Origin: Arthrobacter sp. Marseille-P9274
Lineage (GTDB): Bacteria > Actinomycetota > Actinomycetes > Actinomycetales > Micrococcaceae
Direction: 5' to 3'
DNA: 64,000 bases
Assembly (NCBI RefSeq): GCF_946892675.1
Contig: NZ_CAMPOV010000003.1
Location: forward strand, 1 to 64,000
The translations under genes were made by a program, and so were the position numbers. Below the pieces are notes generated by a model. It had not been told where the DNA came from. It was given only the letters and a program-made list of their open reading frames with translations, and did not search any database. Below, one piece after another: positions 33,239 through 42,624 of the stretch (its first letter is position 1; each line of letters opens with the position of its first letter).

Positions 33239-35547
33239 CTAGGCGCGGTCCGCGCTCTCGGACGCTTCGCCGTCGTTCTCCTCTTCCGGTTCCGGAGCCA
33301 CCACCAGCAGGGCGGTGCCCTGGTAGGCCTCCAGCTGGATGTAGAAGCTGTGCAGGTCATCCACCGTTCCGACCGAGTCGCCGCTGAACGCGTCCGTCAC
33401 TTCGGCGCCGGTGGCCAGCAGCTCGGAGCGGACCGTGCCGGCGATGTCCTGGTCGGAGAAGTTCAGCACCGTGACCTCGCGGTCGCCCGAGGGAAGGTCG
33501 TGCACCATCACGAGCATGCCCCGGTGCGAGACGTCCGGCACGTCGATCAGCCCGCTCTTGGCGATGCCGTGCTGCTCGCGGACGGCCAGGATGCGTGCGA
33601 GCTGCCGGGCAAAGGAGTCCTCGTCCTCCATCTGCTCCGGCAGCGTGCCGTAGAGGGCCTTGGCCTTCGGCATGCCGGCGGCCGAGGTCTGGGCGGAGGG
33701 GTTGAAGCCCATTAGGTCGTGGGCGCCGCGGTTGATCCAGCGGGTATCGCCGCGGGAGAGCAGCTCGGCCACCTTGGACCGGTCCAACGTCAGCATGCCG
33801 CAGAGGTCCCAGCCGGAGAGCGCGAAGACGCCCGGCTGCAGCGCGTTGTACATGGCCAGCAGGAGGTGGACGCGGCGGATCCGGTCGACGTCCTCAACCG
33901 TGATCGCGTTGAAGTCGCGGATGCCCAGGACCGCGGTGATCACGCTGGCCGTGGTGCAGGCGATGCCGTTGGCCGTGAACACCAGGTTGTACGGCGCCGC
34001 CTCGCCCGTGATGCCGTCCCGGAGGTCCTGCTGGATCCGGTGGGCGAGCTCCGCACCGGTGAGTTCGCCGCCGTCGTACTCGAAGACCTCCTCCTTGTGC
34101 TTGGTGATGAAGTGGACCAGCTCGTAGGTCAGCTCGTCATGGTTCTGCATCGCGTGCACCAGGGAGGCCTGGTCCACGCCGATCTCCATGGCCTGGCGCA
34201 GGGTCAGCCGCAGGAACTCGGTATCCGCCATCACCAGCGCGTGGTGGTACGCGGGCCGGGTGACGAAGTCGTAGGAGAGGTCCGGCCCGGTCTCCGACGT
34301 CGCCTTGATGTCGTCGATGCTGAGGTTGAGCTCCTGGAAGGTGAACCCGCCGACCTTACGGACCATGCTGCCGATGATCTGGTTGGCCGCTTCGGAGAGC
34401 GGGTGTCCCTCGGACCAGCCCGGCCGCTCCTCCGCGCTTTTCTCCACGCCGAGGAAGCCGTTGGCGTCCAGCCGCAGCGCGCCGGTGCCGAGGTCCACGA
34501 GCGAGTGCAGGGCGTCACCCATGACCATGCGCATGCCGGAGAACGTCGGGTCCAGCCAGTTGATCGAGGGCTGCCCCGCCTTGAAGTAATGCAGGTAGAC
34601 CCAGCGCCGCATCTGGCCGTTGGTGTCCATGACCGCGCGCGTGGCGCTCCAGTTGGTTTCCTTCACGCCCGGCTCGTAGAAGATGACGCGCTGCAGTTCG
34701 CCGATGATGTATCCGGCCTGCTGCAGCGCCCGCTCCGTGTCGGCGTCGATGTTAACGGCATCTTCGCCGTCGGGAACGTCCGGCAGCAGGTGCCAGTCCG
34801 ATTCCGGAATGTCGATCATGTGGTAGATGCCCGGGTAGTCCCGATAGTTCATCTCCGCGAGCCGGAAGTCCGCGCCCTTGCCCGTGTGGCCGGGGACGAT
34901 GTCGTCCACGATGGTGCCGCCATGCTCGGTGGCCACCTCGCACATCGCGCGGAACTCGTCCTCGGTGCCGAACAGGGGATCGATCGCCATGCTGATCCGG
35001 TCGAAATGCCCGTCCACGCTGGGCGTGTGCTCCCAGCCCTTGAGCCCGCCGGCCAGCTTCACCGGCCCGGTGTGGATGGCCTTGATCCCGATCTGCTCGA
35101 ACGCCTGCCACAGCCCCGGGTCGCCGAGCGCCGCCAGGAACGTCTGCGCCGGCCCGGTGATGAGCGAAAGCGGGTAGGCGGTGAACCACACGGACGCCCG
35201 GTCCACGGCCGCGCGGGGGTTCGGGTAGGCGAAGGGGTTCTGCCACATGCTCGCCTGGCCGGAGAGCTGGCGTGCGATGACCTTCGCGTCACCGAGCATC
35301 GACCGTTGCGCAGCCACTCCACGTAGACGGGATTGCGCGCGTCCGCTTCGAACGGGGCTGGCCGGGCGTCCACGGACGACGGCGGGCCCGCGGCCGCAGC
35401 TGCCGGGGGCGGCGGGAGTAAACTGTTCGTCGTAGCTGATTTCCGGGCGAGGGCCTCGGCGGCCTCCTCCGGTACGGCCTCGCTGTCGGCGACGTCTGCG
35501 GCGCGCTCCTCTGAGGGCTGCTCCGTCGATGCGAGCGAATCGGCCAT
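33239..35547 (-). pseudogene. GH13 alpha-amylase/trehalose-synthase-like enzyme, frameshifted near its N-terminus
   Basis: A GH13 glycoside hydrolase. The motifs are region I DDIVPGH, nucleophile Asp in [10 protein letters not shown], acid/base Glu in FTFQELN and MQNHDE with the second Asp. Reading starts at ATG 35547 (AAGGAG upstream) with an Ala/Pro-rich leader and runs to [11 protein letters not shown]; there the frame breaks at about 35300-35312, and the homology continues in another frame with [24 protein letters not shown]. Adding one base (for example in CAAC/GGTC) restores a single 769-residue protein. It is either a recent frameshift or a sequencing error. The uninterrupted part alone, from GTG 35317, has 692 residues. 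Substrate not certain. Confidence 0.82.
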
Positions 35548-35665
35548 CGGCTCATCTCCTTGAACATCGGTGCTATGGACGCCGGAACCGGCTGCATCCC
35601 ACACTGCCAGACGCTTAGGTAGGCCGCCAGTAGGGACGCCCACTCCGCGCCGCTAGGATGCCATC

Positions 35666-35776
35666 ATGAAATGGCTTTGCCACGCCCGGCGCGAGCGGGC
35701 CCGACATAGTGCCGGCGGGCGCCGGTTGGCTTCGACCGAGGCGCGGCTGCTGCACGAGTACCGCGAGGCCCACTGA
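35666..35776 (+). CDS. Possible 36-aa basic small protein
   Basis: ATG at 35666 with TAGGA about 9 bases upstream encodes 36 residues, MKWLCHARRERARHS through EYREAH, rich in Arg and His. It lies just before the EamA gene (27 bp gap to its GTG) and could be co-transcribed or a translated leader. No family is recognised. Confidence 0.3.
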   Translation: MKWLCHARRERARHSAGGRRLASTEARLLHEYREAH

Positions 35777-35802
35777 CGCGCCCGCTTGCCGCCGCCTCCA
35801 CC

Positions 35803-36648
35803 GTGACGCCGGGTTACGCGGGTGCGCTGGGGCTGGTCCTGGCGGCAATCCTGTGCCAGCAGGTCGGCGCCGCGCTGGCCGTGCTGGTCTTTCCGGCCGC
35901 CGGGCCGCTCGGCATGGTCTTCCTGCGGCTGTTCTTCTCGGCCGTGGTCCTCCTGGCTTTTGCCCGGCCCAGGCTGCGCGGGCATGGCAGGGCGGCGTGG
36001 TGGACCGCGGCGGGGTTCGGCGTGGCGATGGCGGCCATGAACTCGTTTTTCTATGCGGCGATCGACCGGCTGCCGCTCGGCGTGGCCGTCACCCTCGAGG
36101 TGCTGGGCCCGCTGGTGCTCTCCGTGGTCGCCAGCCGGCGCTGGATCGCCGTCCTCTGGGCCCTGCTCGCATTCGCCGGTGTCGCCTTGATCAGCCGCGG
36201 GGGCACCGACGGCGGCATCGACCCCCTCGGCGTCCTGTTTGCCCTGGGTGCCGCGGCCTGCTGGGCCTTCTTCATCCTGCTCAACGCCCGCACCGGCGCC
36301 GCCTTCCCCGGCCTGGCCGGCCTCGCGCTCGCCATGGCCTTCGGCACCGTCATCGCCGTCCCGGGCGCGGCCCTCACCGCCGGCACCGCCCTGCTGGACC
36401 CGGTAATTCTCGCCGTGGGACTCGGCGTCGCCGTGATGTCGTCAGCGCTCCCCTACGCCTTCGAGCTCATCGCGCTACGGCGCATCCCCGCGGCGACGTT
36501 CTCGGTGTTGACGTGCCTGGCTCCCGCAGTCGCGGCGCTGGCCGGGTTCGCCGTACTGGGCCAGGAACTCGGCTGGAGCCATCTGGTGGCCATCGCCCTG
36601 GTCATCACGGCCAGCATCGGCGCCGTCCGGACCTCGCCGCAGCGCTAG
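35803..36648 (+). CDS. EamA/DMT-family transporter (RhtA-like)
   Basis: A 281-residue drug/metabolite-transporter protein with ten predicted membrane helices in two EamA repeats, beginning YAGALGLVLAAILCQQVGAALA and ending HLVAIALVITASIGAV. It resembles the RhtA/YddG branch that exports amino acids or amine metabolites. GTG start at 35803; an alternative start would overlap the small upstream ORF. Convergent with the DedA gene. Confidence 0.9.
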   Translation: MTPGYAGALGLVLAAILCQQVGAALAVLVFPAAGPLGMVFLRLFFSAVVLLAFARPRLRGHGRAAWWTAAGFGVAMAAMNSFFYAAIDRLPLGVAVTLEVLGPLVLSVVASRRWIAVLWALLAFAGVALISRGGTDGGIDPLGVLFALGAAACWAFFILLNARTGAAFPGLAGLALAMAFGTVIAVPGAALTAGTALLDPVILAVGLGVAVMSSALPYAFELIALRRIPAATFSVLTCLAPAVAALAGFAVLGQELGWSHLVAIALVITASIGAVRTSPQR

Positions 36649-36758
36649 CCGTACCGGGGCGGGAGCCCGGCGCCACATTTGAACCGCGCCGGCTTTCCCT
36701 ACAGTCCCTCAGGGTCGTGTGCAGGCGACCTGCCATGCCTGATGGCGGAACAATGCCG

Positions 36759-37367
36759 TCAATGTGGCGCCGGCTGGTCGCGGTTCTCCCACCACGCCAC
36801 CGCATGGTTGATCAGCGTGCCCAGCAGCAGGGAAAAGACGATGGCGAGCAGGACGGCGACTTCCGTGGACAGCGCCGGCCATGATCCGGACAACGTACCA
36901 ACACCGACGGCATAGGCCGACCACAGGAGTGCGGCGAGCGCGGAATGGGCCGCGAAACCGCGCAGCGGCTGCCCGGTTGCCGCGGCGGCAACGTTCAGGG
37001 AGAGCCTGCCCAGCGGGACAAAACGGGAGGCCAGGACGAACGGCAGGCCCTTGGCCCTCAAGCGCCGGCCGGCCGAACGAAACGCCGACTGCCAGCGCGG
37101 CTTGGTGAAGAAAGAGCGTTCGTGCAGCTTGACGTGCCTCACCAGCAGGAACGTTGCCAGATCCCCGGCAACGGCTCCGGCGAACATGGCGGTGGCGAGA
37201 AGGACGCTGTTGAGGTGGCCCGAGCTTGCCGAGAGGGAACCGAGGGCCACGAAGAGCGTGGTGCTCGGCATGGGCGGCAGGACCGCGGACAGGGCTACGC
37301 TCAGCGCACCGAGGGGATAGACCCACCCGGAGTCGAGGTTGCGCAGGAACTCGCCTACCTCCTCCAC
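36759..37367 (-). CDS. DedA-family membrane protein
   Basis: A 202-residue DedA/VTT-domain protein. The typical blocks are PLGALSVALSAVLPPMPSTTLFVALGSLS, a membrane re-entrant segment with AGDLATFLLVRHVKL, and FVLASRFVPLGRLSLNVAAAATG containing the R-F-x-P pattern. DedA proteins act as undecaprenyl-phosphate or phospholipid flippases/transporters in envelope homeostasis. The GTG at 37367 has GAGGAGGAA just upstream. Confidence 0.88.
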   Translation of the reverse strand: MEEVGEFLRNLDSGWVYPLGALSVALSAVLPPMPSTTLFVALGSLSASSGHLNSVLLATAMFAGAVAGDLATFLLVRHVKLHERSFFTKPRWQSAFRSAGRRLRAKGLPFVLASRFVPLGRLSLNVAAAATGQPLRGFAAHSALAALLWSAYAVGVGTLSGSWPALSTEVAVLLAIVFSLLLGTLINHAVAWWENRDQPAPH

Positions 37368-37574
37368 GGTTCCTCCTCGTATGGCCCTGCCGGTCCTGCG
37401 CGGGCAAGGCCTTCCCACCACTATGCCAGAGCACCTCGGGCGGCGGGCACGGCTCCGGGCAGCCGACCTGCGGCCCGCGGCCAGCCGATGGCTGAGGCAC
37501 GGCCCGCCGCGTCCACAACGTCGGTCCGGCCCAACGCGCCTATGATGGGTCCAAAACTGCGACGGGAGGGCACC

Positions 37575-38492
37575 ATGGCCGGGCCCGGATTTCTGGCTGT
37601 TGTCAACGCGTCGGCCGGAACCGCCGACGATAACGCGGTCGAGGCCGCCCTCGGCGTGCTCCGCCGCGCCGGCGACCCGGTGGAATCGGCCGCCACGCAC
37701 AGCGTCGAGGAGCTGGACCGCGCGCTCGACGCCCTGGACGGGCGGCGGCTGGTGGTGCTCGGCGGCGACGGCTCGCTGCACGCGGCGGTGCAGTGCCTCC
37801 ACACGAAGGGCCGGCTCCGGGATGCCGGCCCCCTCGGCCTGGTCCCGCTCGGCACCGGCAACGACCTGGCGGGCACCCTCGGCATCCCGCCGGATCCCGA
37901 GCAGGCAGCCGCCATCGTCCTGGCGGGCCGGCCGCGGCCCATCGAGCTGCTGGTGGCCGACGACGGCGGCATCGCGGTCAACGCGGTCCACGTCGGCATC
38001 GGGGTCGCGGCGGTCCAGAAAGGCGCTTCCGCCAAGAAGGCCTTCGGCCGGGTAAAGCTGGGCAAGCTCGGCTACGCCGCCGGGGCCATCGCGGCCGGCG
38101 CCACCGAGAAGGGCTGGCACCTGGAAGTCACTGTCGACGGCAGAGTCATCCACTCCGGCGAGGATCCCGTCCTGATGGCCGCACTGGCCCTCGGCGGCAC
38201 CATCGGCGGCGGCGCCCGGCTGGTCCCCGAGGCCGATCCCCACGACGGCCAGGTCGACGTCATCGTCTGGGAAGCCGTCAGCCTCCCGGCCCGGATCGCC
38301 TACGCCCTCGAACTGAGGGACGGCAACCACGCGAAGAGGAAGGACGTTATGGCCGGGCGAGGCACCGCCGTCGTTATTTCCGGTACGCGCGGTCCGTTTT
38401 CCACCATTGACGACGGCGAAATCCACGGCCCCTACACCCGCCGCTCCTGGACCGTGGAGCCGGACGCCTGGCAGATCATCGTCCCGCAGTAG
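37575..38492 (+). CDS. Diacylglycerol/lipid kinase family protein
   Basis: A 305-residue DAGK_cat-family protein: nucleotide motif VLGGDGSLHAAVQ, PLGTGNDLAGTLGIP with the second conserved glycine loop, and a C-terminal beta-sandwich with EADPHDGQVDVI and FSTIDDGEIHGPY. Enzymes of this family phosphorylate diacylglycerol, ceramide or other lipids. The ATG at 37575 follows GGGAGGG; the upstream in-frame extension is non-homologous. It is convergent with the SQR-like gene at an 11-bp gap. Confidence 0.9.
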   Translation: MAGPGFLAVVNASAGTADDNAVEAALGVLRRAGDPVESAATHSVEELDRALDALDGRRLVVLGGDGSLHAAVQCLHTKGRLRDAGPLGLVPLGTGNDLAGTLGIPPDPEQAAAIVLAGRPRPIELLVADDGGIAVNAVHVGIGVAAVQKGASAKKAFGRVKLGKLGYAAGAIAAGATEKGWHLEVTVDGRVIHSGEDPVLMAALALGGTIGGGARLVPEADPHDGQVDVIVWEAVSLPARIAYALELRDGNHAKRKDVMAGRGTAVVISGTRGPFSTIDDGEIHGPYTRRSWTVEPDAWQIIVPQ

Positions 38493-38502
38493 CCTCCCCC
38501 GG

Positions 38503-39693
38503 TCAGGCACGCCCCTTAAGGATCAGGTGCCAGTAGATCTGCGGGAAGATCCGCCGGTCCAGTACCCACGCCCAGCGTCGCTCCTTGGCCGGGTCCAGCC
38601 AGGGGAACGTCGGCATGGGACGGTACTGGTGGTCGAACTCGGCGAACAGGACCGTGTGCCGCGTCAGGGTGAACGGACAGACGCCGTAGTGGTTGTAGCG
38701 CTGCTGCGGCTCGCGCCCGGCCAGCACGGCCTTGAGGTTCTTGGCCAGCACCTTGACCTGCTTGCGCAGGGCCCCGCCGCACTTGGAGTTCAGCGTCGCC
38801 GCCGCGTCGCCCAGGGACCACACATTCGGGTAGCGCCGGTGCCTGAGCAGCTCCGGGTCCACCTCCACGAAGCCGCCGCCATCCCCTGCGGCCGGCAGCG
38901 CCGTGGACTTCAGCCAGTCCGGCGCGGACTGCGGCGGCACCACGTGCAGCAGGTCGAAGGCGAGCTCCTCGGTCCCCGCCGGGCCGGCCAGGGACACCGT
39001 CCGGCGCGCGGAATCCACGCCGGCGAGGATGGTGCCGGTCCGCAGTTCGATCCCGTACTCCGCAACCTTGGCGTCGAGCACCGCGTCCACGCCCTCGACC
39101 CCGAAGACCGTGGGCGTTGGAACCACGAGGACCACCCGGATGTCGCGGAGCACGTCCTGTTCGCGCCAGTAGTCGCAGGCCATGTAGGCGATTTTCTGGG
39201 CCGCGCCGGCGCACTTGGCGGGACCGGGCGGCTGCGTGAAGACGGCCGTCCCGTACCGCAGGGACCGCACCAGCGCCCAGGTCTTCCCGGGCATCGCCGG
39301 ATCGTAGTTGGACGTCACGTCCGGCGAGGCCATGGCCTCCGCGAGGCCCGGCACGCCGTCCCAGTCCAGCTGCAGTCCCGGGCACACCACGAGCTGCCCG
39401 TAGCCCACCCGGCTCCCGTCCGCGAGGACCACGGCGTTCTCCCCCGGCAGGATGTCCGCCACGGAGCCCCTGATCCATTCGACCCCGCGCGGCATGACCT
39501 TGGCCTGGTCGCGCACGGCCTCGCTCATCCTGGCGGCGCCCGCGCCGATATGGGAGAACAACGGCTGGAAGTAGTGGGTGGTACGCGGCTCGACCAGCCC
39601 AATGTCCTCGACCTTGTACCGCCGCAGCCGCGCGGCCAGCGAGATGCCGGCGTTGCCGCCGCCGATGACCAGGACCTCGTGGCGGGCTGCCAT
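38503..39693 (-). CDS. Sulfide:quinone oxidoreductase-like flavoprotein (type II)
   Basis: A 396-residue FAD protein: HEVLVIGGGNAGISLAARL (FAD), THYFQPLFSHIGAG, PGKTWALVRSL, the Cys motif KCAGAAQKIAYMACDYW as in type II SQR, NVWSLGDAAATLNSKCGGALRKQ and a C-terminal membrane-contact segment FAEFDHQYRPMPTFPWLDPA. It probably oxidises sulfide, or a related sulfur donor, and passes electrons to quinone at the inner membrane face. Its start is 2 bp from the stop codon of a DUF2945 gene, which is transcribed first, so the two form an operon. Confidence 0.9.
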   Translation of the reverse strand: MAARHEVLVIGGGNAGISLAARLRRYKVEDIGLVEPRTTHYFQPLFSHIGAGAARMSEAVRDQAKVMPRGVEWIRGSVADILPGENAVVLADGSRVGYGQLVVCPGLQLDWDGVPGLAEAMASPDVTSNYDPAMPGKTWALVRSLRYGTAVFTQPPGPAKCAGAAQKIAYMACDYWREQDVLRDIRVVLVVPTPTVFGVEGVDAVLDAKVAEYGIELRTGTILAGVDSARRTVSLAGPAGTEELAFDLLHVVPPQSAPDWLKSTALPAAGDGGGFVEVDPELLRHRRYPNVWSLGDAAATLNSKCGGALRKQVKVLAKNLKAVLAGREPQQRYNHYGVCPFTLTRHTVLFAEFDHQYRPMPTFPWLDPAKERRWAWVLDRRIFPQIYWHLILKGRA

Positions 39694-39694
39694 G

Positions 39695-39892
39695 TCAGTC
39701 CTCTGCCAGGGCGTCGGCCCGGTGCGCCGCGCGGGCCCCCGACCCTTCCGACTCAACGACGAACATGGGATTGTCCTCGCTTGCCCGGAAGGTATGGCCA
39801 TCCAGCTGGAAGTCGCTGGTCTTGCGCTCGATAACCTTCCCGCGGGTCCGGCCCTGCGGGGTGTTCCAGCTGACGCGTGTTCCTGCCTTCAT
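39695..39892 (-). CDS. DUF2945 (HVA1/TUDOR-like) small protein
   Basis: A 65-residue protein of the DUF2945 family: GTRVSWNTPQGRTRGKVIERK followed by FQLDGHTFRASEDNPMFVVESE. This domain is also called the hypervirulence-associated TUDOR domain and is found in fungi and bacteria; its role is unknown. GGAAGG precedes the ATG at 39892. Upstream of the SQR-like gene with essentially no gap. Confidence 0.85.
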   Translation of the reverse strand: MKAGTRVSWNTPQGRTRGKVIERKTSDFQLDGHTFRASEDNPMFVVESEGSGARAAHRADALAED

Positions 39893-39968
39893 CGCCAATT
39901 TCCTTCCCTGGAGCCGGCGCGGGGCAACACCTCCAGTGCACCCCGGGGACACGGCCGGGTCAAGGGCG

Positions 39969-40637
39969 TCAGGTGTATTCGGCGGTCACCAGGATGGGCA
40001 GGTGGTCCGACTCTCCGCGCGGCAAGGTCTCCACGCTCTTGATGTCCAGCCCCAGCGAGGTGGCGAAGTCGAAGTGCCCCTTGAAGACGGCGTACCGCGT
40101 GTAGGTCTGGCGGTTGCTCAGCGAGAGTTCGTAGCCGGTTTCCTTCAGGTGCTCGGTGAGGCTCTTCGTGAAGAACGGGTAGTTGAAGTCGCCGACCATG
40201 AGCGTCTTGGCGCCGCCCATGCCCAGCAAGGCCTCGTGGCCGGCGCGGATCTGGTGCCGGCGGAGGGAGTTGGTCGCGGTCAGCGGCGCCGCGTGGAAGT
40301 CCCCGACCACCACCTCGCGCTGCGACTCATCGTCCACCAGCCGCACCCCGAGCAGCCGCTCGTGCGCCGGCGACAGCAGGTAGTCGTGCAGCGACTTCTT
40401 CAGCGAAAAGGTGTTGGTCTCAAGCGCCGTGAAGCGGCGGCGGCGGTAGTAGATGGCGAGCCCCAGCCGGTTGCCCTTGGTGGAATCGGCCAGTTCCAGG
40501 TCGTCGAGTTTGTGCGGCAGCTTCTCCGTGTCGCACTCCTGCAGGCACATCACATCGACGTCGTAGTTGACGCTAAGGTCCATGAGTTCTCCGCTCGCGG
40601 CATGCTTACGGAGGTTGTAGCTGATGACGTTTAGCAC
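39969..40637 (-). CDS. Endonuclease/exonuclease/phosphatase-family protein
   Basis: A 222-residue EEP-fold protein: NVISYNLRKH (Asn), MCLQECDTEKL (catalytic Glu), VVVGDFHAAP, TLMVGDFNYP (Asp-Asn) and RGESDHLPILV (Asp-His). These cover the DNase I-like phosphodiesterase active site, so it may cleave DNA, phosphoinositides or other phosphodiesters. No signal peptide is seen. The GTG at 40637 has CAGGAGC upstream, so homology starts there rather than at the longer frame. Single gene, 77 bp from the DUF2945 gene. Confidence 0.87.
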   Translation of the reverse strand: MLNVISYNLRKHAASGELMDLSVNYDVDVMCLQECDTEKLPHKLDDLELADSTKGNRLGLAIYYRRRRFTALETNTFSLKKSLHDYLLSPAHERLLGVRLVDDESQREVVVGDFHAAPLTATNSLRRHQIRAGHEALLGMGGAKTLMVGDFNYPFFTKSLTEHLKETGYELSLSNRQTYTRYAVFKGHFDFATSLGLDIKSVETLPRGESDHLPILVTAEYT

Positions 40638-40846
40638 TGGAAAGCTCCTGTCCCGGGTCTGCAGCCGAACTGCGTCTGGAGCAATCCTATGCACGACGGC
40701 GGCGCCCGCGGCACGCGCGGCGAATGTCCGGTCATGTAGGCGTCCCCGCGCGTCATCCGGGGAAACGGCCGGATCCAGGCCCGACCCTGTGCCTGGAGAT
40801 CTGCGGCCGATAAGATACCAACGTCACAAACACCCTCGCCCACGAC

Positions 40847-41029
40847 GTGCTCCGGCTGGCCGACAACGTCGGCCACGACCACGCCCTGATCCATTTGGAC
40901 ACCCAGCACATGAACATCACGGAGAAAGACCTGGCGATCTGGCGGAACCTGTGGACCGACGGCGCCGACCTCGCCGTCCACTCCCGCCGCTTCATGGCGA
41001 ACCACCTCCAGGCCAACGCGGTCCGATGA
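40847..41029 (+). CDS. Small hypothetical protein, 60 aa, coupled to a kinase gene
   Basis: GTG start at 40847 gives 60 residues: VLRLADNVGHDHALIHLDTQHMNITEKDLAIW and a basic end SRRFMANHLQANAVR. The stop codon overlaps the ATG of the nucleoside kinase-like gene (ATGA at 41026-41029), which supports it as a real, translationally coupled ORF. There is no good Shine-Dalgarno. The frame is open up to a TAA at 40811-40813 with no ATG, so the true start is uncertain. Family not recognised. Confidence 0.45.
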   Translation: MLRLADNVGHDHALIHLDTQHMNITEKDLAIWRNLWTDGADLAVHSRRFMANHLQANAVR

Positions 41030-41682
41030 CGCTGCCGGAGCTGTTGGAACGCGCCTCGTCCCTCGCCGACGCGCGAGGCGGCCGGGCGGTCATCGGCATC
41101 GTGGGGGCTCCCGGGTCAGGCAAGACCACCCTCGCAGAGGCCCTGGTCCGCGAGCTCAACGCGGTCTGGGAGGCGCCGGAGGAGAGCAGCTTCGCTCATG
41201 TGCCCATGGACGGGTTCCACCTGTCCGACGCCGAACTGACCCGGCTCGGGCTGCTCGACCGTAAGGGAGCACCGGAAACCTTCGACGCCTACGGCTATGC
41301 CGCCCTGCTCGCGCGGCTGCGGATAGAGCGCGGCCACGTGGTCTATGCCCCGGGGTTCGAACGGGTGCTCGAGCAGCCGATCGCCGGAACCGTCCCGGTC
41401 TTCCCCGCTGCGGAAACCGTGATCACCGAGGGCAACTACCTGCTGCTGGACCGGCCGGGCTGGCGGGAGGTGCGGCAGCAGTGCACCGAGGTCTGGTACT
41501 GCCAGCAGGACGATGCCCTGCGGATCAAGCGGCTGACCGAACGCCACCTCCGCTTCGGCAAGACCCCCGAGACGGCTGAGGCCTGGGTCCGCGAGGTGGA
41601 CGAGCGGAACGCCGAGCTCATCCGCGCCACCCGGGACCGGGCGGACCTCGTCGTCGACCTCGAATCCATCGCCGCGGAGTAG
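41026..41682 (+). CDS. Nucleoside/nucleotide kinase family protein (P-loop, uridine-kinase/PanK-like)
   Basis: A 218-residue P-loop kinase with Walker A GAPGSGKTTLAEALV, a substrate motif VPMDGFHLSDAEL, VYAPGFERVLEQPIAGTVPV, VITEGNYLLLDRPGW and a lid with RHLRFGKTPETAEAWV. This matches the FrcK/YggC subfamily, small-molecule kinases near sugar or nucleoside metabolism. It overlaps the small upstream ORF by ATGA. The nearby SDR gene is on the same strand 84 bp later. Substrate unknown. Confidence 0.88.
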   Translation: MTLPELLERASSLADARGGRAVIGIVGAPGSGKTTLAEALVRELNAVWEAPEESSFAHVPMDGFHLSDAELTRLGLLDRKGAPETFDAYGYAALLARLRIERGHVVYAPGFERVLEQPIAGTVPVFPAAETVITEGNYLLLDRPGWREVRQQCTEVWYCQQDDALRIKRLTERHLRFGKTPETAEAWVREVDERNAELIRATRDRADLVVDLESIAAE

Positions 41683-41766
41683 GCCCGCGGGCCCGGCGGC
41701 CGCCGTTTCTTCCCGTTTTTCTTCCCGTTGCGGAACAAGGCGGCGGCCGCCGCGCGTTGGGCGGGC

Positions 41767-42624
41767 ATGGACACAAAGCGCGGAAGCATCGTCATCATCG
41801 GCTGCGGCGACCTGGGGACCGAGGCCGGGCTGCGCTTCGCGGAGGCCGGCTACCGGGTCGAGGGCTGGCGTCGGCGGCCCGAGCTCCTGCCCGCTCCGTT
41901 GGCTGGCGTACGGGCGGATCTGGCCGGACCTCTGCCCGCGCTGCCGGCGGATACCGAAGCCGTGGTGTTCGCACCGGCCGCCCCCGAGCGGAGCGTCGAA
42001 GCGTACGAGGCCACCTACCTGCGCGGCCTGGAGCGCGTGCTGGATGCGGTCGATTCCGGCCCCGCGGCCCCCGCCAAGATCCTGTTGGTCTCCTCCACCG
42101 CGGTGTACGGCGACGCGGACGGGGCCTGGGTGGACGAGGACACTCCCCCGGCCCCGGCGACCTCGACCGGCAAGGTCCTGCTGGAGACCGAGGAGCTGCT
42201 TCGACGGCGCCGGCCGGACGGCCTGGTCCTTCGCCTGGCGGGCATCTACGGTCCCGGTAGGACCCGGCTCATTGACCAGGTGCGCTCCGGCACCGCATCC
42301 CTCCCGGCGGGATCCCATCCGACCAACCGGATCCACCGCGACGACGCCGCCGCCGCCATCGTCCACCTCATCCGTTCGGACGCCTCCCCCGGCACCTACG
42401 TGGGGGTGGATGATGCACCGGCGGAAATGTCCGACGTCGTAAATTTCCTTGCGCGCGAAACGGGCACCTCCGCGCCGGAAGGGACGGAAGGAAAGGCCGC
42501 CAGGGGCGGCAACCGGAGGCTCTCGAATGGGCGCCTGCGCGGGACCGGCTTCGAGTTCGCCTACCCGGACTACCGCTCTGGCTACCGGGCGGTGCTGGCC
42601 GGGCAGGGCGCCCGGCACCGGTGA
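41767..42624 (+). CDS. NAD-dependent epimerase/dehydratase (SDR) family protein
   Basis: A 285-residue extended SDR: glycine motif IVIIGCGDLGTEAGLRF, LLVSSTAVYGDADGAWV with YGD in place of the usual catalytic YxxxK pair, VLRLAGIYGPGR and INRIHRDDAAAAIVHLI-type motif. The YxxxK is not evident, so it may be a NAD-binding regulator or sugar reductase (YeeZ-like). ATG 41767 is chosen; the Shine-Dalgarno is weak. It ends in a stop-to-stop arrangement with the convergent response regulator, with no intergenic DNA. Confidence 0.82.
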   Translation: MDTKRGSIVIIGCGDLGTEAGLRFAEAGYRVEGWRRRPELLPAPLAGVRADLAGPLPALPADTEAVVFAPAAPERSVEAYEATYLRGLERVLDAVDSGPAAPAKILLVSSTAVYGDADGAWVDEDTPPAPATSTGKVLLETEELLRRRRPDGLVLRLAGIYGPGRTRLIDQVRSGTASLPAGSHPTNRIHRDDAAAAIVHLIRSDASPGTYVGVDDAPAEMSDVVNFLARETGTSAPEGTEGKAARGGNRRLSNGRLRGTGFEFAYPDYRSGYRAVLAGQGARHR

